A stretch of 49,014 nucleotides of DNA from Mycobacteriales bacterium (GTDB taxonomy: Bacteria; Actinomycetota; Actinomycetes; JAFAQI01). Below, piece by piece: positions 1-11,474 of the stretch. The translations under genes and the position numbers were made by a program. The stretch covers positions 1-49,014 of the forward strand of contig DASZRO010000036.1 of assembly GCA_035550055.1 (NCBI GenBank), read 5' to 3'. The notes under the pieces are model-generated. The model saw nothing but the letters and a program-made list of their open reading frames with translations. It was not told the DNA's origin and ran no database searches. Each line of letters begins with the position of its first letter. Position 1 is the stretch's first letter.

Positions 1-23
1 GTCTTTCAGCGAGGCTGAAAGAC
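1..23 (-). terminator. Hairpin downstream of secG
   Basis: Perfect 10-bp inverted repeat (GTCTTTCAGC / GCTGAAAGAC) with a 3-base loop. It lies about 75 bases past the secG stop on the minus strand and fits an intrinsic terminator or 3'-end stabiliser. The window edge hides whether a T-run follows. A second, weaker hairpin (CCAAC / GTTGG, 23-35) adjoins it. It could equally serve a plus-strand gene ending just left of the window. Confidence 0.6.
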
Positions 24-98
24 CAACAACGTTGGGCTCGACGGACGGGTTTGGTGGTCGGTCGCCGCGTCCGCGCGCGGCTCGCGCCTAGGACTTGC

Positions 99-329
99 CT
101 AGGACTTGAGGAGCAGGCCGATCCCGATCACGCAGCCGAACCAGATGACGCCGCAGATGATGGTCAGCCGGTCGAGGTTCTTCTCGACCACGGACGACCC
201 GGACAGCGATGACGAGACGCCGCCGCCGAACATGTCCGACAGGCCGCCGCCCTTGCCCCGGTGCAACAGCACGAGCAGGACGAGGAGCAGGCTGACGATG
301 ATCAGCAGGACGGACAGTGCGGCGGTCAC
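99..329 (-). CDS. secG: Preprotein translocase subunit SecG
   Basis: A 76-residue membrane protein, normal for actinobacterial SecG. Two hydrophobic helices (about residues 3-22 and 53-73) flank a Gly/Ser-rich cytoplasmic loop with the typical GKGGGLSDMFGG pattern. SecG joins SecYE and assists SecA-driven export through the inner membrane. It is the last gene of the minus-strand series. In most actinobacteria secG directly follows tpiA; here five opp genes lie between them. The last codons are duplicated as an 11-bp tandem repeat across the stop (86-107), leaving the reading frame intact. Confidence 0.93.
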   Translation of the reverse strand: MTAALSVLLIIVSLLLVLLVLLHRGKGGGLSDMFGGGVSSSLSGSSVVEKNLDRLTIICGVIWFGCVIGIGLLLKS

Positions 330-387
330 GTCAAAGCTCCTCGGGTACGGCGGGTCGGGGCCAGTGTACGTGGCCCATCGCGACCGG

Positions 388-1467
388 TCAGACCAGAGCG
401 AGCGGCGCTGCGTAGTGGCACGCAGCGGGATGCGCGACGCCAGGCCGCTCGATCAGCTCCGGCTCGTCCTCGATGCACGCCTGGCGCTCGGCGTCGGTGA
501 GCTGGTTGGCGAACTTCGGGCAGCGGGTGCGGAACCGGCAACCGGACGGCGGTGACACCGGGCTCGGGACATCGCCGGCGATCAGGATGCGCTCCCGGCT
601 GCGCTCCTTGGCCGGGTCGGGCAGCGGGATCGCCGAGATCAGGCCCTGCGTGTACGGATGCGCCGACGCGCTGAACAGCTCGGCCGCGGGCGCGGTCTCG
701 ACGATCTTGCCGAGGTACATCACCGCCACCCGGTCGGCGATGTGACGCACCACCGACAGGTCGTGGGCGACGAACAGGTAGGACAGTCCGAACTCGCTTT
801 GCAGGTCTTCCAGCAGGTTGATGACACCGGCCTGGATGGATACGTCGAGTGCCGACACCGGCTCGTCGAGCACGAGCAGCTTCGGTCGCAACGCAAGGGC
901 GCGCGCGATGCCGACGCGCTGCCGCTGGCCGCCGGAGAACTCGTGGGCGTACCGGTTGCCGTGCTCGGGAGCGAGCCCGACGAGGCGCATCAGGTCGCGC
1001 ACCTGGCCTTTGGCGCCGTCGTCGTACAGGCCGTGGATGCGCAGCGGCTCGGCGATGATCTCCGCGACCGGCATCCGCGGGTCGAGCGAGGCGTACGGGT
1101 CCTGGAACACGATCTGCATGTCGCGGCGCAGCGGACGCATCTGCTTGCGGGACAGCTTCGAGATGTCCTGTCCCTGGAACCACACTTCGCCTGCCGTCGG
1201 GGGCTGGAGGTTGAGAATCGCGCGCCCGGTCGTGCTCTTGCCACAACCCGACTCGCCGACCAGGCCGAGCGTCTCGTGATGATGTACGTCGAGTGAGACG
1301 CCGCACACCGCGTGCACCTCGCCGATCACCCGGCGCACGATCCCCCGGTTGCGTACCGGGAAGTGCTTGACCAGGCCCCTCACGGACAGCAGCGGCTCGC
1401 CGTCCGCCGAGGGTGCGGGCGACGGCTGAGATGGCTGAGCCGGCTGGGCGGGCGCGGCGGCGGCCAT
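388..1467 (-). CDS. oppF: Oligopeptide ABC transporter ATP-binding protein OppF
   Basis: A 359-residue cytoplasmic ATPase that pairs with OppD to power peptide uptake. Visible motifs are Walker [10 protein letters not shown], the signature FSGGQRQRV and Walker [13 protein letters not shown]. The C-terminal part carries the oligopeptide-transporter extension with clustered Cys (CRFRTRCP), where related ATPases can hold an Fe-S cluster; that role here is inference. I chose the ATG at 1467, which overlaps the oppD stop by one base (TGATG) and starts an Ala/Pro-rich leader before the ABC domain. The open frame runs on to 1662, but that part reads as a shadow of oppD. Whether the substrate is oligopeptide or dipeptide cannot be told from the ATPase. 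Confidence 0.93.
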   Translation of the reverse strand: MAAAAPAQPAQPSQPSPAPSADGEPLLSVRGLVKHFPVRNRGIVRRVIGEVHAVCGVSLDVHHHETLGLVGESGCGKSTTGRAILNLQPPTAGEVWFQGQDISKLSRKQMRPLRRDMQIVFQDPYASLDPRMPVAEIIAEPLRIHGLYDDGAKGQVRDLMRLVGLAPEHGNRYAHEFSGGQRQRVGIARALALRPKLLVLDEPVSALDVSIQAGVINLLEDLQSEFGLSYLFVAHDLSVVRHIADRVAVMYLGKIVETAPAAELFSASAHPYTQGLISAIPLPDPAKERSRERILIAGDVPSPVSPPSGCRFRTRCPKFANQLTDAERQACIEDEPELIERPGVAHPAACHYAAPLALV

Positions 1468-2582
1468 CAGTCGGTTCCCTTCGACCCGTTGCCGAGCAGG
1501 TCGTTGAGCGCGTCGCGGTTGAGGGTCTCCGTCTCGAACAGGTCGCGGGCCTCGACATCGCCGAGCTCGCGGGCGAAGTGGCAGGCGGCGCGGTGTGCCG
1601 CCGAGGTGGTGATCACCAGGCCGGGCTCCTGCGCGTCGCAGATCTCCTCGGCGCGGGGGCAACGTGGCGTGAACGGGCAGCCCGGCGGCAGGTTGATCAG
1701 CGACGGGGGCGAGCCCGTGATCGGCGTCAGCCGCTGCGGTTCGGCGGTGTCCATGCGCGGCAGGCTGCCCAGCAGCCCGATCGTGTAGGGCATCCGGGGG
1801 TCGTTGTAGATGTCGTCGACCGGTCCGATCTCCACCGGCTTCCCGGCGTACATCACGAGGACCCGGTCAGCCTGCCCGGCGACGACGCCCAGGTCGTGGG
1901 TGATCAGGATCATCGCGGCGCCGGTCTCCTCCTGCGCCTTCTCCAGGGACCGCAGGATCTGGGCCTGGACGGTCACGTCGAGCGCCGTGGTCGGCTCGTC
2001 GGCGATGATCACGTCGGGATCGTTGGCCATCGCCATCGCGATGACGACCCGTTGCCGCATGCCGCCGGAGAACTCGTGCGGGTACTGCCTCGCGCGGTCG
2101 CGCGCCTGCGGGATGGCCACGAGGTCGAGCAGCTCGACGGCACGGTCCCAGGCCTGCTCGCGCGTGACGTCCTGGTGCGCTCGGACCGCCTCGGCGAGCT
2201 GCTTGCCGACGGCGTACACCGGGTTCAGCGAGCTCATCGGGTCCTGGAAGATCATCGCGATCTGCTTGCCGCGGACCTTCGACAAGTCCGCGTCCGAGCG
2301 GCCGAGCAGCTCGTGTCCGTGCACCCGCGCCGATCCGGAGACCCGGGCGGACTTCGGCAGCAGGCCCATGACGGCGAGCGAGGTCACCGACTTCCCCGAT
2401 CCGGACTCACCGACGATGCCGAGCACTTCCCCTTTGCTCAGCCCGAAGCTGACGCCGCGAACGGCCTGTACGACGCCGTCGTCCGTCGAGAACGACACCG
2501 TCAGGTCCTCGACGACGAGGACCTGGTCCCCGTCGCTGTGTTCGGGCTCGGCGACCTGCATCGCCGTGACGTCGTCGCTCAT
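1467..2582 (-). CDS. oppD: Oligopeptide ABC transporter ATP-binding protein OppD
   Basis: A 371-residue ABC ATPase, partner of OppF. It has Walker [11 protein letters not shown], signature FSGGMRQRV and Walker [13 protein letters not shown]. The C-terminal oligopeptide extension ([15 protein letters not shown]) is complete. The start overlaps the oppC stop by four bases (ATGA) and the stop overlaps the oppF start, so the set is translationally coupled. Its codon use matches its neighbours. Confidence 0.93.
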   Translation of the reverse strand: MSDDVTAMQVAEPEHSDGDQVLVVEDLTVSFSTDDGVVQAVRGVSFGLSKGEVLGIVGESGSGKSVTSLAVMGLLPKSARVSGSARVHGHELLGRSDADLSKVRGKQIAMIFQDPMSSLNPVYAVGKQLAEAVRAHQDVTREQAWDRAVELLDLVAIPQARDRARQYPHEFSGGMRQRVVIAMAMANDPDVIIADEPTTALDVTVQAQILRSLEKAQEETGAAMILITHDLGVVAGQADRVLVMYAGKPVEIGPVDDIYNDPRMPYTIGLLGSLPRMDTAEPQRLTPITGSPPSLINLPPGCPFTPRCPRAEEICDAQEPGLVITTSAAHRAACHFARELGDVEARDLFETETLNRDALNDLLGNGSKGTD

Positions 2583-3532
2583 GCACGCACCCGCGTCTGA
2601 GCCGGGTCGAAGGCGTCGCGCAGCCCGTCACCGATGAAGTTGATCGACAGCACGATCAGGATGATGAACAACCCGGGGAAGTAGAACAGCCACGGCCGGT
2701 CGTCCACCGCGGTCTGCGCGTTCGTCACGAGCAGGCCGAGCGAGGTGTCCGGGAACTGCACGCCGAAGCCGATGAAGGACAAGGCGGTCTCGGTCAGGAT
2801 CGCGATCGCCACCAGGACGGTGACCGTGACGATGAGCGGCCCGGCGGCGTTGGGGATCAGGTGCCGGAAGATGATCCGACGGTCGCTGGCGCCGAGGGCA
2901 CGCGCCGCCTCGATGAACTCCTTCTCACGCAGCGAGAGCACGACGCCGCGCATCACGCGAGCGACGTAAGGCCACTGCAGCGCGGTGAGGATCAGGGCGA
3001 TGAACAGCCATCCCTGGGCCTTCGCGCCGTACTTGTCGCCGAGCACCGCGGCGATCGCGATCGGCGGGAAGGTGAGGAACAGGTCGACGATGCGCAACAT
3101 GACCGTGTCGAGCGCGCCCCGGTAGAGGCCGGCGATGGCGCCGTAGATCGCGCCGACGATCGTCGACACCACCGCGACGAACAACGCGATCTCCAGCGAG
3201 CGCTGGGTACCCCGCAGCACGGCCGCAAACGTGTCGACACCGTTGGAGTCGGTGCCGAACGGATGCTTCCACGACGGGGCCTGCGACAGGTCGTTGGTGA
3301 ACTCCTGGTAGTTGTAGCGCCAGAAGTGCCCACCGACGAACGCCAGCAGAAACAGCAGGATGAGTACGACGGCGCTCGCCACCGCCAGCCGGTGGTGCAG
3401 GAACCGGCGGATGATCTGGCGCGCCTGACTGCGCTCGGCGACGGTGAACTCACGCTCGATCGGCGTCTGGCCCTGCATCCGCGGAGCTTCGAGCGCGGGC
3501 GCTTCGCCCGGCTGCGGTTCGGCGCTACTCAT
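2579..3532 (-). CDS. oppC: Oligopeptide ABC transporter permease OppC
   Basis: A 317-residue inner-membrane permease. It has a charged cytoplasmic N-terminal segment (about 45 residues), a first membrane helix near residues 50-70, an extracytoplasmic loop, then the BPD_transp_1 domain with about five more helices. The EAA coupling motif, where the ATPase docks, is visible as EAARALGASDRRIIFRH near residue 205. It overlaps the end of oppB by eight bases and the oppD start by four. The length is normal for OppC/DppC. Confidence 0.93.
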   Translation of the reverse strand: MSSAEPQPGEAPALEAPRMQGQTPIEREFTVAERSQARQIIRRFLHHRLAVASAVVLILLFLLAFVGGHFWRYNYQEFTNDLSQAPSWKHPFGTDSNGVDTFAAVLRGTQRSLEIALFVAVVSTIVGAIYGAIAGLYRGALDTVMLRIVDLFLTFPPIAIAAVLGDKYGAKAQGWLFIALILTALQWPYVARVMRGVVLSLREKEFIEAARALGASDRRIIFRHLIPNAAGPLIVTVTVLVAIAILTETALSFIGFGVQFPDTSLGLLVTNAQTAVDDRPWLFYFPGLFIILIVLSINFIGDGLRDAFDPAQTRVRA

Positions 3533-4496
3533 AACGGATCCTCGGGTCGAGCCAGGCGTAGAGCAGGTCGGTGAGCAGGTTGAACAGGATCACGATGAAC
3601 CCAGCCACCAGCAGCCACGCGAGGACCGCGAACTGGTCCTGCTTCTGCACCGAGGTGACCAGGAAGTCGCCCATGCCGTGCCACTGGAAGACGGTTTCGG
3701 TGACGATCGCGCCGCCGAAGATCGCCGCGACGTCGAGCGCCATGACCGTCATCATCGGGATCAGTGCGGTGCGCAGGGCGTGGCGCAGCATCACCGTCCG
3801 GTTGCGCAGGCCTTTGGCGCGGGCCAGCCGGATGTAGTCGCTGTTGAGCACTTCGAGCATCGAACCGCGGTTGAACCGGCTCCACGAAGCGAACGAGATC
3901 AGCGCCAACGTGATCGTCGGAAGGATGAGATGGCTCAGGATGTCACCGACACTGCCGGCGCCGGGACCGAAGCCCTGTTGGCCGATCGTGTCGAAGAGCT
4001 GGTGGCCGGATGACTCGTTGAGGTGAATCCCGGCTTCCTTGAGCAGGATCGCGAACCAGAACGCCGGCAGCGACAGGAACAGGAAGCCGCTGAAGCTGAG
4101 CGTGTAGTCGATGATCGAGTACTGCCTGACCGCACTGATGACGCCCACGATCACGGCGAGAATCGCCGCGATCACCATTGCAGCGATCACGAGTCGTGAC
4201 GTGACCCACAGCCGCGCGAAGATCTCGTGGCCGATGTCGTAGCCCTGGACCGACGGGCCCCACCGGCCGTGCAGCAGGATCCCCGTGATCCAGTGCCAGT
4301 ACCGCGGCAGCAGCCCCTGATCGAGCCAGTACTTGTGTCGCTCGAAGGCGATGACCCGAGGTGGCGGAGGCTGACCGTGTCCGTACAGGAACGACGTCGG
4401 GTTCATGAACGAGGCACAGATCAGGAAGATCACGAACGTGGACACGATCAGCGTCGGAATGGCGAGCAGCAGCCGCTTGACGGCGTACGCCCACAT
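3525..4496 (-). CDS. oppB: Oligopeptide ABC transporter permease OppB
   Basis: A 323-residue permease that forms the membrane channel with OppC. It begins with the usual OppB N-terminal helix (YAVKRLLLAIPTLIVSTFVI), carries a long periplasmic loop up to about residue 95, then the permease domain with an EAA-like motif (RLARAKGLRNRTVMLRH). AGGGG precedes the ATG. It is separated from the substrate-binding gene by about 100 bases holding a strong stem-loop, a common way to keep the binding protein in excess over the membrane parts. Confidence 0.93.
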   Translation of the reverse strand: MWAYAVKRLLLAIPTLIVSTFVIFLICASFMNPTSFLYGHGQPPPPRVIAFERHKYWLDQGLLPRYWHWITGILLHGRWGPSVQGYDIGHEIFARLWVTSRLVIAAMVIAAILAVIVGVISAVRQYSIIDYTLSFSGFLFLSLPAFWFAILLKEAGIHLNESSGHQLFDTIGQQGFGPGAGSVGDILSHLILPTITLALISFASWSRFNRGSMLEVLNSDYIRLARAKGLRNRTVMLRHALRTALIPMMTVMALDVAAIFGGAIVTETVFQWHGMGDFLVTSVQKQDQFAVLAWLLVAGFIVILFNLLTDLLYAWLDPRIRYE

Positions 4497-4532
4497 GGTT
4501 CACCCCTGCCGACTCGGATCACTAGAAAGCAA

Positions 4533-4571
4533 GATGGTGGCCGGTGCGCTCGTCACGCACCGGCCACCATC
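4533..4571 (-). terminator. Stem-loop between oppA and oppB
   Basis: Perfect 16-bp inverted repeat (GATGGTGGCCGGTGCG and its complement, 4533-4548 and 4556-4571) with a 7-base loop. On the minus strand it follows the oppA stop by 23 bases and is followed by TTGCTTTCT. It probably acts as a partial terminator or RNA-end stabiliser that raises oppA mRNA over oppBCDF. That role is inferred from position. Confidence 0.75.
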
Positions 4572-4594
4572 GTCACACCCTCAGGCGCATTTGC

Positions 4595-6355
4595 TTAGCT
4601 AGCCGTGCCGAGACCCCACTCCTGGGCGTTGTACGTCGGGCCTTCGTTCGTCGCGTTGTCGCGAATGTTGACCCACTTGTCGTAGTAGGCCAGGAACGTC
4701 GGCTTCTGGTACAGCGGCAGGGTGTAGGCGTCCTTCGACAGCTGCAGGTCGACCTTGTTCACGTCGGCGACCTGGACGTTGCGGTCCGAGCTCGAAACCG
4801 CCTGCTTCATCAGCTTGTCGACCATCGGGTTGCTGTAGCCACCGAAGTTGTTGCCGCCGCCGGTGGTGTAGTTCGAGCCGCTGCCCGATGCGAAGAACGG
4901 CGTACCGACCCAGGCGAACACGATGATGTCGTAGTCGTGCTGCGGGTCCGCGTGCGTCAGCGAGGCACCGAGGTCGTCGGTGCTCGAGACGTTGACGTCG
5001 ACGCCGAGCTGCTTGGCGTAGTTCGCGAACAGCTCGCACTCGGTCTGGCGGATCGAGTTGCCGACCGTGTACTTCATCTGGAAGGTCGGGACCGCCTGGC
5101 CGTTCGGCGCAACCAACTTGGTGCCGACGCCGGTGTAGCCGGCCTTGGTCAGGATCGACTTCGCGGCGTCGATGTTGCCCGAACCGAGCCCGGTCGACGT
5201 CACGTTGTCCTGGTAGCCCGCCTGGTCGGGCATCAGGAACCGGTTGTTGAGCACCGTCACGTTCGGGTCGAACTGGCCGACCGTGCGCGCGATGATCGCC
5301 TGGCGGTCAACCGCGGTGAACAGCGCCTGCCGCAGCGGAAGCGACTGCAGGAACTTGTTGTGCAGGTTGAAGTCGAAGTGCTCCCAGTCCAGACCGAGGT
5401 CGAGCTGGTACTTCACGCCCTGACCGGCCAGCGCCTTGATCTGGTTGACCAGGTCGAGCTCCGGCTGCGGGTAGATCGCGTCGACCTCGTGGTTCTGCAG
5501 CGCGGTCGGCTCCGCGGTCGCCTCGGTGATGATCCGGAAGATCAGCTTCGACAGCTTCGGCGCGGCGCCGTAGTACTTCGGGTTCGGGACGAGCGTCACA
5601 GCCTGGTTCGACTTGAAGCTCTGGATCTCGAACGGGCCGCCCGACACCGTCGGCACGGTCTTGGAGAAGTAGTTGTTGAAGCTGTCCGCCAGGCTGCCGT
5701 GCTGTGCCGCGATGTGCTCCGGCATCAGGCCGTAGCCCGCACCGAACAGCGACTTCCAATCGCCGAACGGGGTGTTGAACACGACGGTGACCGTCTTGCC
5801 GTTGTCCGAACCGGTGACCGACTTGATCTGGTCGTAGCCGGCGTTGCCCGCGATGGCGCAGGTCGGGCAGTGCCCGTGCGCGTTGTTGGGGCCCGTGTCC
5901 TGGGTCTGCCAGGCGTACTGGAAGTCCTTGTACGTGATCGGGACGCCGTCGCTCCAGACCGCCTTCGGGTTGATCTTGTAGACGATCGTCTCGGGGTTGG
6001 TGCTGGTCTCGGTGGCGCTCGTCACGAGGTCGGTGTTGAGCTGGACGTTGCTCGTGTCCGGCAGGTCGTTGTACACGCCCGGGTAGATCAGGTTCATGAT
6101 CTCGGCCGTGTTGAAGTTGTTGCCTTCAGCGCTGTCAATGTTCCAGTTCGAGGGGTTCGCCTCGATGACGTAGGTGAAGGTGCCACCGGACTGCGCCGTA
6201 CCGCTGTTGTAGGTGTCCGCCGAGGCAGTGATCGGGGTGTTGCCGCCCCCTTGGTTGCCCCCACCGCCGCTACTGCCTCCCCCACATGCCGCGATGACAA
6301 CGCTTGAGATGGCTGCTACCGCGGCCCAGCCGGCGGTGCGTCGGTTCCGGAGCAT
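4595..6355 (-). CDS. oppA: Peptide ABC transporter substrate-binding lipoprotein (family 5)
   Basis: A 586-residue lipoprotein of the SBP_bac_5 class that captures peptides outside the membrane and delivers them to OppBC. A lipoprotein signal peptide with the lipobox VIAAC at about residues 20-24 precedes a Gly/Ser-rich linker. The body shows family features such as the YKINPKAVWSDG segment and GGPFEIQSF. I chose the ATG at 6355 because GAGGAGG sits just upstream and the signal peptide then has normal length; the frame extends to 6451 without support. Two Cys in a CPTC pair (around residue 155) are unusual and may form a disulfide. The exact ligand, whether oligopeptide, dipeptide or another solute, is not readable. 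Confidence 0.9.
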   Translation of the reverse strand: MLRNRRTAGWAAVAAISSVVIAACGGGSSGGGGNQGGGNTPITASADTYNSGTAQSGGTFTYVIEANPSNWNIDSAEGNNFNTAEIMNLIYPGVYNDLPDTSNVQLNTDLVTSATETSTNPETIVYKINPKAVWSDGVPITYKDFQYAWQTQDTGPNNAHGHCPTCAIAGNAGYDQIKSVTGSDNGKTVTVVFNTPFGDWKSLFGAGYGLMPEHIAAQHGSLADSFNNYFSKTVPTVSGGPFEIQSFKSNQAVTLVPNPKYYGAAPKLSKLIFRIITEATAEPTALQNHEVDAIYPQPELDLVNQIKALAGQGVKYQLDLGLDWEHFDFNLHNKFLQSLPLRQALFTAVDRQAIIARTVGQFDPNVTVLNNRFLMPDQAGYQDNVTSTGLGSGNIDAAKSILTKAGYTGVGTKLVAPNGQAVPTFQMKYTVGNSIRQTECELFANYAKQLGVDVNVSSTDDLGASLTHADPQHDYDIIVFAWVGTPFFASGSGSNYTTGGGNNFGGYSNPMVDKLMKQAVSSSDRNVQVADVNKVDLQLSKDAYTLPLYQKPTFLAYYDKWVNIRDNATNEGPTYNAQEWGLGTAS

Positions 6356-6366
6356 GGTCCTCCTCA

Positions 6367-6386
6367 GCGCCGTACGGAGACGGCGC
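6367..6386 (-). other. Hairpin in the oppA 5' leader
   Basis: Inverted repeat GCGCCGT / ACGGCGC with a 6-base loop, inside the predicted oppA leader and just upstream of the ribosome-binding site. It might stabilise the message or modulate translation. No known riboswitch is recognised. Confidence 0.4.
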
Positions 6387-6413
6387 GCTAACGGGCGACC
6401 CCAACGTCGCCAA

Positions 6414-6451
6414 TCACGCGTGAGATTAGGTGGATGCGCTTCCCGGGCCAA
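6414..6451 (-). promoter_or_regulatory. Predicted oppA promoter with palindromic operator
   Basis: On the minus strand a -35-like TTGGCC (6446-6451) and a -10-like TAATCT (6423-6428) lie 17 bases apart, putting transcription start near 6416 and leaving a leader of about 60 bases. The perfect 10-bp palindrome TCACGCGTGA (6414-6423) touches the -10 and would cover the start point, a classic repressor position. The promoter is a pattern match only and its regulator is unknown. Confidence 0.4.
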
Positions 6452-6479
6452 TCGGGGTGCGGAAGTTGTGACCGAATGG

Positions 6480-7277
6480 TTATGCGGTCGGTGCGACCGC
6501 CGACTCGCGCCCGGCGCGCACGATCTGCACGAACTCCTCCGGCAGCAGGCTGGCGCCGCCCACGAGCGCGCCGTCCACGTCAGGCTGCGCCATCAGGTCG
6601 GCGGCGTTGCTCGCCTTGACCGAACCCCCGTAGAGCACCCGCACGCCGGCCGCGAGCGTCGGGCTGTAGACCTCGGCGAGCGTCGCGCGCAGCGCGGCAC
6701 AGACCTCCTGGGCGTCCTCCGGGGTGGCGACCTCCCCGGTCCCGATCGCCCAGATCGGCTCGTAGGCCAGCACCAGCTGTTTCGCCTGGGTGGCGGTGAT
6801 GCCGCTGACCGCCGCCTTCAGCTGGCCGGTGCAGTGGCTCACCGCGTCGCCGGCCTGCCGCACGTCGAGGCCCTCACCGACGCACAGGATCGGGACGAGC
6901 TTGTGGCGCAGCGCCGCGATCACCTTCGCGTTGACCGTCGCGTCGTCTTCATGGTGGTACTCGCGCCGTTCGGAGTGGCCCACGGTGACGTAGCCGCAGC
7001 CGAGCTTGGCGAGCATCGTGCCGCTGATGTCGCCGGTGTAGGCCCCTTCGTCGTGGGGCGACAGGTCCTGCGCGCCGTAGCGGATCCGCAGATGGTCGCC
7101 GTCGACCATTGTCTGGACGCTGCGGATGTCGGTGAACGGCGGCAGTACGACGACATCGACCGCGTCGTAGTCCGCGTCGGTCAGCGAGAACGCGAGCTTC
7201 TGGACGAGCGCGATGGCCTCGAGGTGGTTGAGGTTCATCTTCCAGTTGCCCGCCATCAGCGGGGTGCGCGAAGCCAT
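6480..7277 (-). CDS. tpiA: Triosephosphate isomerase
   Basis: A 265-residue cytoplasmic TIM-barrel enzyme that interconverts dihydroxyacetone phosphate and glyceraldehyde 3-phosphate. All key residues are present: Lys in GNWKMN, His in [10 protein letters not shown] and catalytic Glu in [12 protein letters not shown]. Two ATG codons abut; I prefer the second (7277), since GGAGG then has workable spacing and the N-terminus matches relatives ([13 protein letters not shown]). The first ATG (7280) would overlap the pgk stop. It is the third gene of the gap-pgk-tpiA glycolytic unit. Confidence 0.95.
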   Translation of the reverse strand: MASRTPLMAGNWKMNLNHLEAIALVQKLAFSLTDADYDAVDVVVLPPFTDIRSVQTMVDGDHLRIRYGAQDLSPHDEGAYTGDISGTMLAKLGCGYVTVGHSERREYHHEDDATVNAKVIAALRHKLVPILCVGEGLDVRQAGDAVSHCTGQLKAAVSGITATQAKQLVLAYEPIWAIGTGEVATPEDAQEVCAALRATLAEVYSPTLAAGVRVLYGGSVKASNAADLMAQPDVDGALVGGASLLPEEFVQIVRAGRESAVAPTA

Positions 7278-8437
7278 CATCCCTCCGAGAGCACAGCAAG
7301 GCCGGGCAACTGTTTGCCTTCGAGGTACTCGAGGCTGGCACCGCCACCCGTGGAGATGTGGCTGAACGCCGCCTCGTCGATCCCGAGCGTGCGAACCGCC
7401 GCCGCCGAGTCACCACCGCCGACGACGGTCAGCGCGCCGTCGAGGTCGGCGATCGCGCTCGCGACGCCGCGCGTGCCCTCGGCGAACGGCGCCAGCTCGA
7501 ACACTCCCATCGGGCCGTTCCAGAACACCGTCTGCGCGTCGTCGAGCCGCTCGGCGAACCGCGCAACGGTGTCCGGCCCGATGTCGAGTCCCATCAGGTC
7601 GGCCGGGATGCTCTCGATCGAGACCACCTGGCTGTCGGCATCGGCACTGACCTCGGCGGCGACGACGACATCGACCGGAAGCGCGACCTTCCCGCTGTCG
7701 AGCAGGGCCCGGCAGGTCTCCACGTGGTCGAGCTCGAGCAGCGACCTGCCGACCTGGTGACCCTGCGCGGCGAGGAACGTGAAGCACATCCCGCCGCCCA
7801 CCAGCAACCGGTCGACGGTCGGCAACAGGTGTTCGATGACCGCGAGCTTGTCCGAGACCTTCGAGCCGCCGAGGACGACGACGTACGGCCGCCGCGGCCG
7901 TTCGGTGAGCTGCTGGAGCACCGCGAGCTCGGCCGCTACCAGGTCCCCCGCCGCGTGCGGGAGCAGCCTGGCGACGTCATAGACGCTGGCGTGCCGGCGG
8001 TGGACCGCGCCGAACGCGTCATCGACGTAGCAGTCGACGCCGCGAGCGAGGCGTGCGGCGAACGCGGCGCGCTCCTGCTCGTCCTTCGAGGTCTCGCCCG
8101 CGTCGAAGCGAACGTTCTCGAGCAGCACGACCTCCTCGGTCGAGCGTTCCGGCTCGTGGGAGTCCACGAAGGTGACGTCGCGTCCCAAGAGCTCGCCGAG
8201 CCGCCGAGCGACCGGCGCGAGACTGTACGCGGGGTCCGGAGCGCCCTTCGGACGACCGAGGTGCGCGGTGATGACGAGGCGGGCACCAGCGTCGAGCAGC
8301 CGCTGAAGCGTCGGCACGCTGGCCCGGATCCGTCCGTCGTCGGTGATCGTGTCACCGTCGAGCGGGACGTTCAGGTCGGCGCGAACCAGCACCCGTTTCC
8401 CGGCGAGGTCGCCGAGCTGATCGATCCCTGGCAGCAA
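7277..8437 (-). CDS. pgk: Phosphoglycerate kinase
   Basis: A 386-residue two-domain kinase that makes ATP and 3-phosphoglycerate from 1,3-bisphosphoglycerate. The N-terminal domain shows [10 protein letters not shown] and AHLGRPKG (substrate binding). The C-terminal nucleotide domain shows [10 protein letters not shown] and GGGDSAAAV. No ATG or GTG fits the family N-terminus; the TTG at 8437, two bases after the gap stop, gives a normal length, so it probably depends on coupled translation from gap. The open frame extends far upstream to 9196, but that part is antiparallel noise over gap. Confidence 0.92.
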   Translation of the reverse strand: MLPGIDQLGDLAGKRVLVRADLNVPLDGDTITDDGRIRASVPTLQRLLDAGARLVITAHLGRPKGAPDPAYSLAPVARRLGELLGRDVTFVDSHEPERSTEEVVLLENVRFDAGETSKDEQERAAFAARLARGVDCYVDDAFGAVHRRHASVYDVARLLPHAAGDLVAAELAVLQQLTERPRRPYVVVLGGSKVSDKLAVIEHLLPTVDRLLVGGGMCFTFLAAQGHQVGRSLLELDHVETCRALLDSGKVALPVDVVVAAEVSADADSQVVSIESIPADLMGLDIGPDTVARFAERLDDAQTVFWNGPMGVFELAPFAEGTRGVASAIADLDGALTVVGGGDSAAAVRTLGIDEAAFSHISTGGGASLEYLEGKQLPGLAVLSEG

Positions 8438-8439
8438 GG

Positions 8440-10342
<1,903 letters not shown>

Positions 10343-10346
<4 letters not shown>

Positions 10347-11434
10347 GAGACGCCGTTCGCGCGCGACTCGGCGACCAGCCGGTTGAACTCCTGCAGGTTG
10401 GTCGCGAACGCCGTGTGGCCGGCCTGGTCGATCGTCACGAAGTACAGGTACGGCCCGGTCGCGTGGTGCAGGACGGCCTCGATCGCCGCCTGACCCGGCG
10501 AGTTGATCGGCGTCGGCGGGAGGCCGGCGTACTTGCGGGTGTTGTACGGCGAGTCCAGCTGCAGGTCGGACGCGGTGAGCGGACCGTGGTTGGGGCCGAG
10601 CACGTAGTACAGCGTCGCGTCGGAACCGAGCGGCATCCCGTCATGCAACCGGTTCACGAAGACCTCGGCGATCTTCGAGTAGTCCTGCACGAGCAGGCCT
10701 TCCCGCTGCACGATCGAGGCGAGCGTGATCACGTCGTACTCGGACATACCGAGCTTTGCCGCACCTGAGGCGAGCTTGACCTGGGTAGCGGCCTGGTCGA
10801 AACGCGTCACCATCGCCGACAGCACCTGGGTCGCGGTCTCGCCGGGCTGGACCTGGTAGGTCGCCGGGAACAGGAAGCCCTCGACGTGGCCTTGCGCCCA
10901 CGAGGGCAGGCCGAGCGAGGCCGGGTCGGCGAGCGCCGCCTTGAGAGCCGCTGCTGAGATCGGGGTGTCCGCGGCGATGCGGGCCACGATGTCGGCCGCG
11001 GTGAACCCTTCCGGGATGGGCACGGTGTAACTCACCAGCGATGCCGGGTTCAGCAGCAGCGCGAGGGCGAGCGAGGCCTTCATGTGGTGATGCAGCTTGT
11101 AGGTGCCCGGTTGGATCCCGCGCGAGGCCGGGTTCGCGTCGGCCGCCGAGGTGAACGCGCTGCTGCTCTTCACCACCCCGTCGCTGACCAGGGTATCCGC
11201 GATCGCCGACGCGCTGTCACCCGAGTGGACGACGACCAGCACCGTCCCCGTGCCGTCTCCCGAGTAGTCGGCACCGCTGCCGAAAACGCCGTTGATCAGC
11301 CGGGCGGCGATCACCACGATCGCCACGAGCACGAGCAGGACCGCGACGACGCCGACGCCCGCCGCACGGTGGCTGGTGCGGCGCTCGTGGATCGGCTCGT
11401 CCTCCATGCCGAAACCGAGCCCGCTCACGGCCAC
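10343..11434 (-). CDS. mltG: Endolytic murein transglycosylase MltG (YceG family)
   Basis: A 363-residue single-pass membrane protein that cuts nascent peptidoglycan strands and is thought to set glycan length. A cytoplasmic N-terminus is followed by one helix (about residues 25-45) and the extracytoplasmic YceG domain. The catalytic Glu lies in the conserved ASIVQRE segment, followed by IAEVFVNRL and PLGSDAT. Start choice is uncertain: the GTG at 11434, the GTG at 11428 or the ATG at 11407 are all possible and change only the cytoplasmic tail. It lies in the common alaS-ruvX-mltG-aroE order. Confidence 0.9.
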
Positions 11435-11474
11435 CCCGTCCGTCGAACGGCTGCGGAGCCGACGCTGCCCGCTC

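Noticed and set aside
4544-6307. 587-codon plus-strand open frame
   Set aside because: Antisense to oppA, no start context, composition dominated by Val/Arg/Asp; no domain seen.
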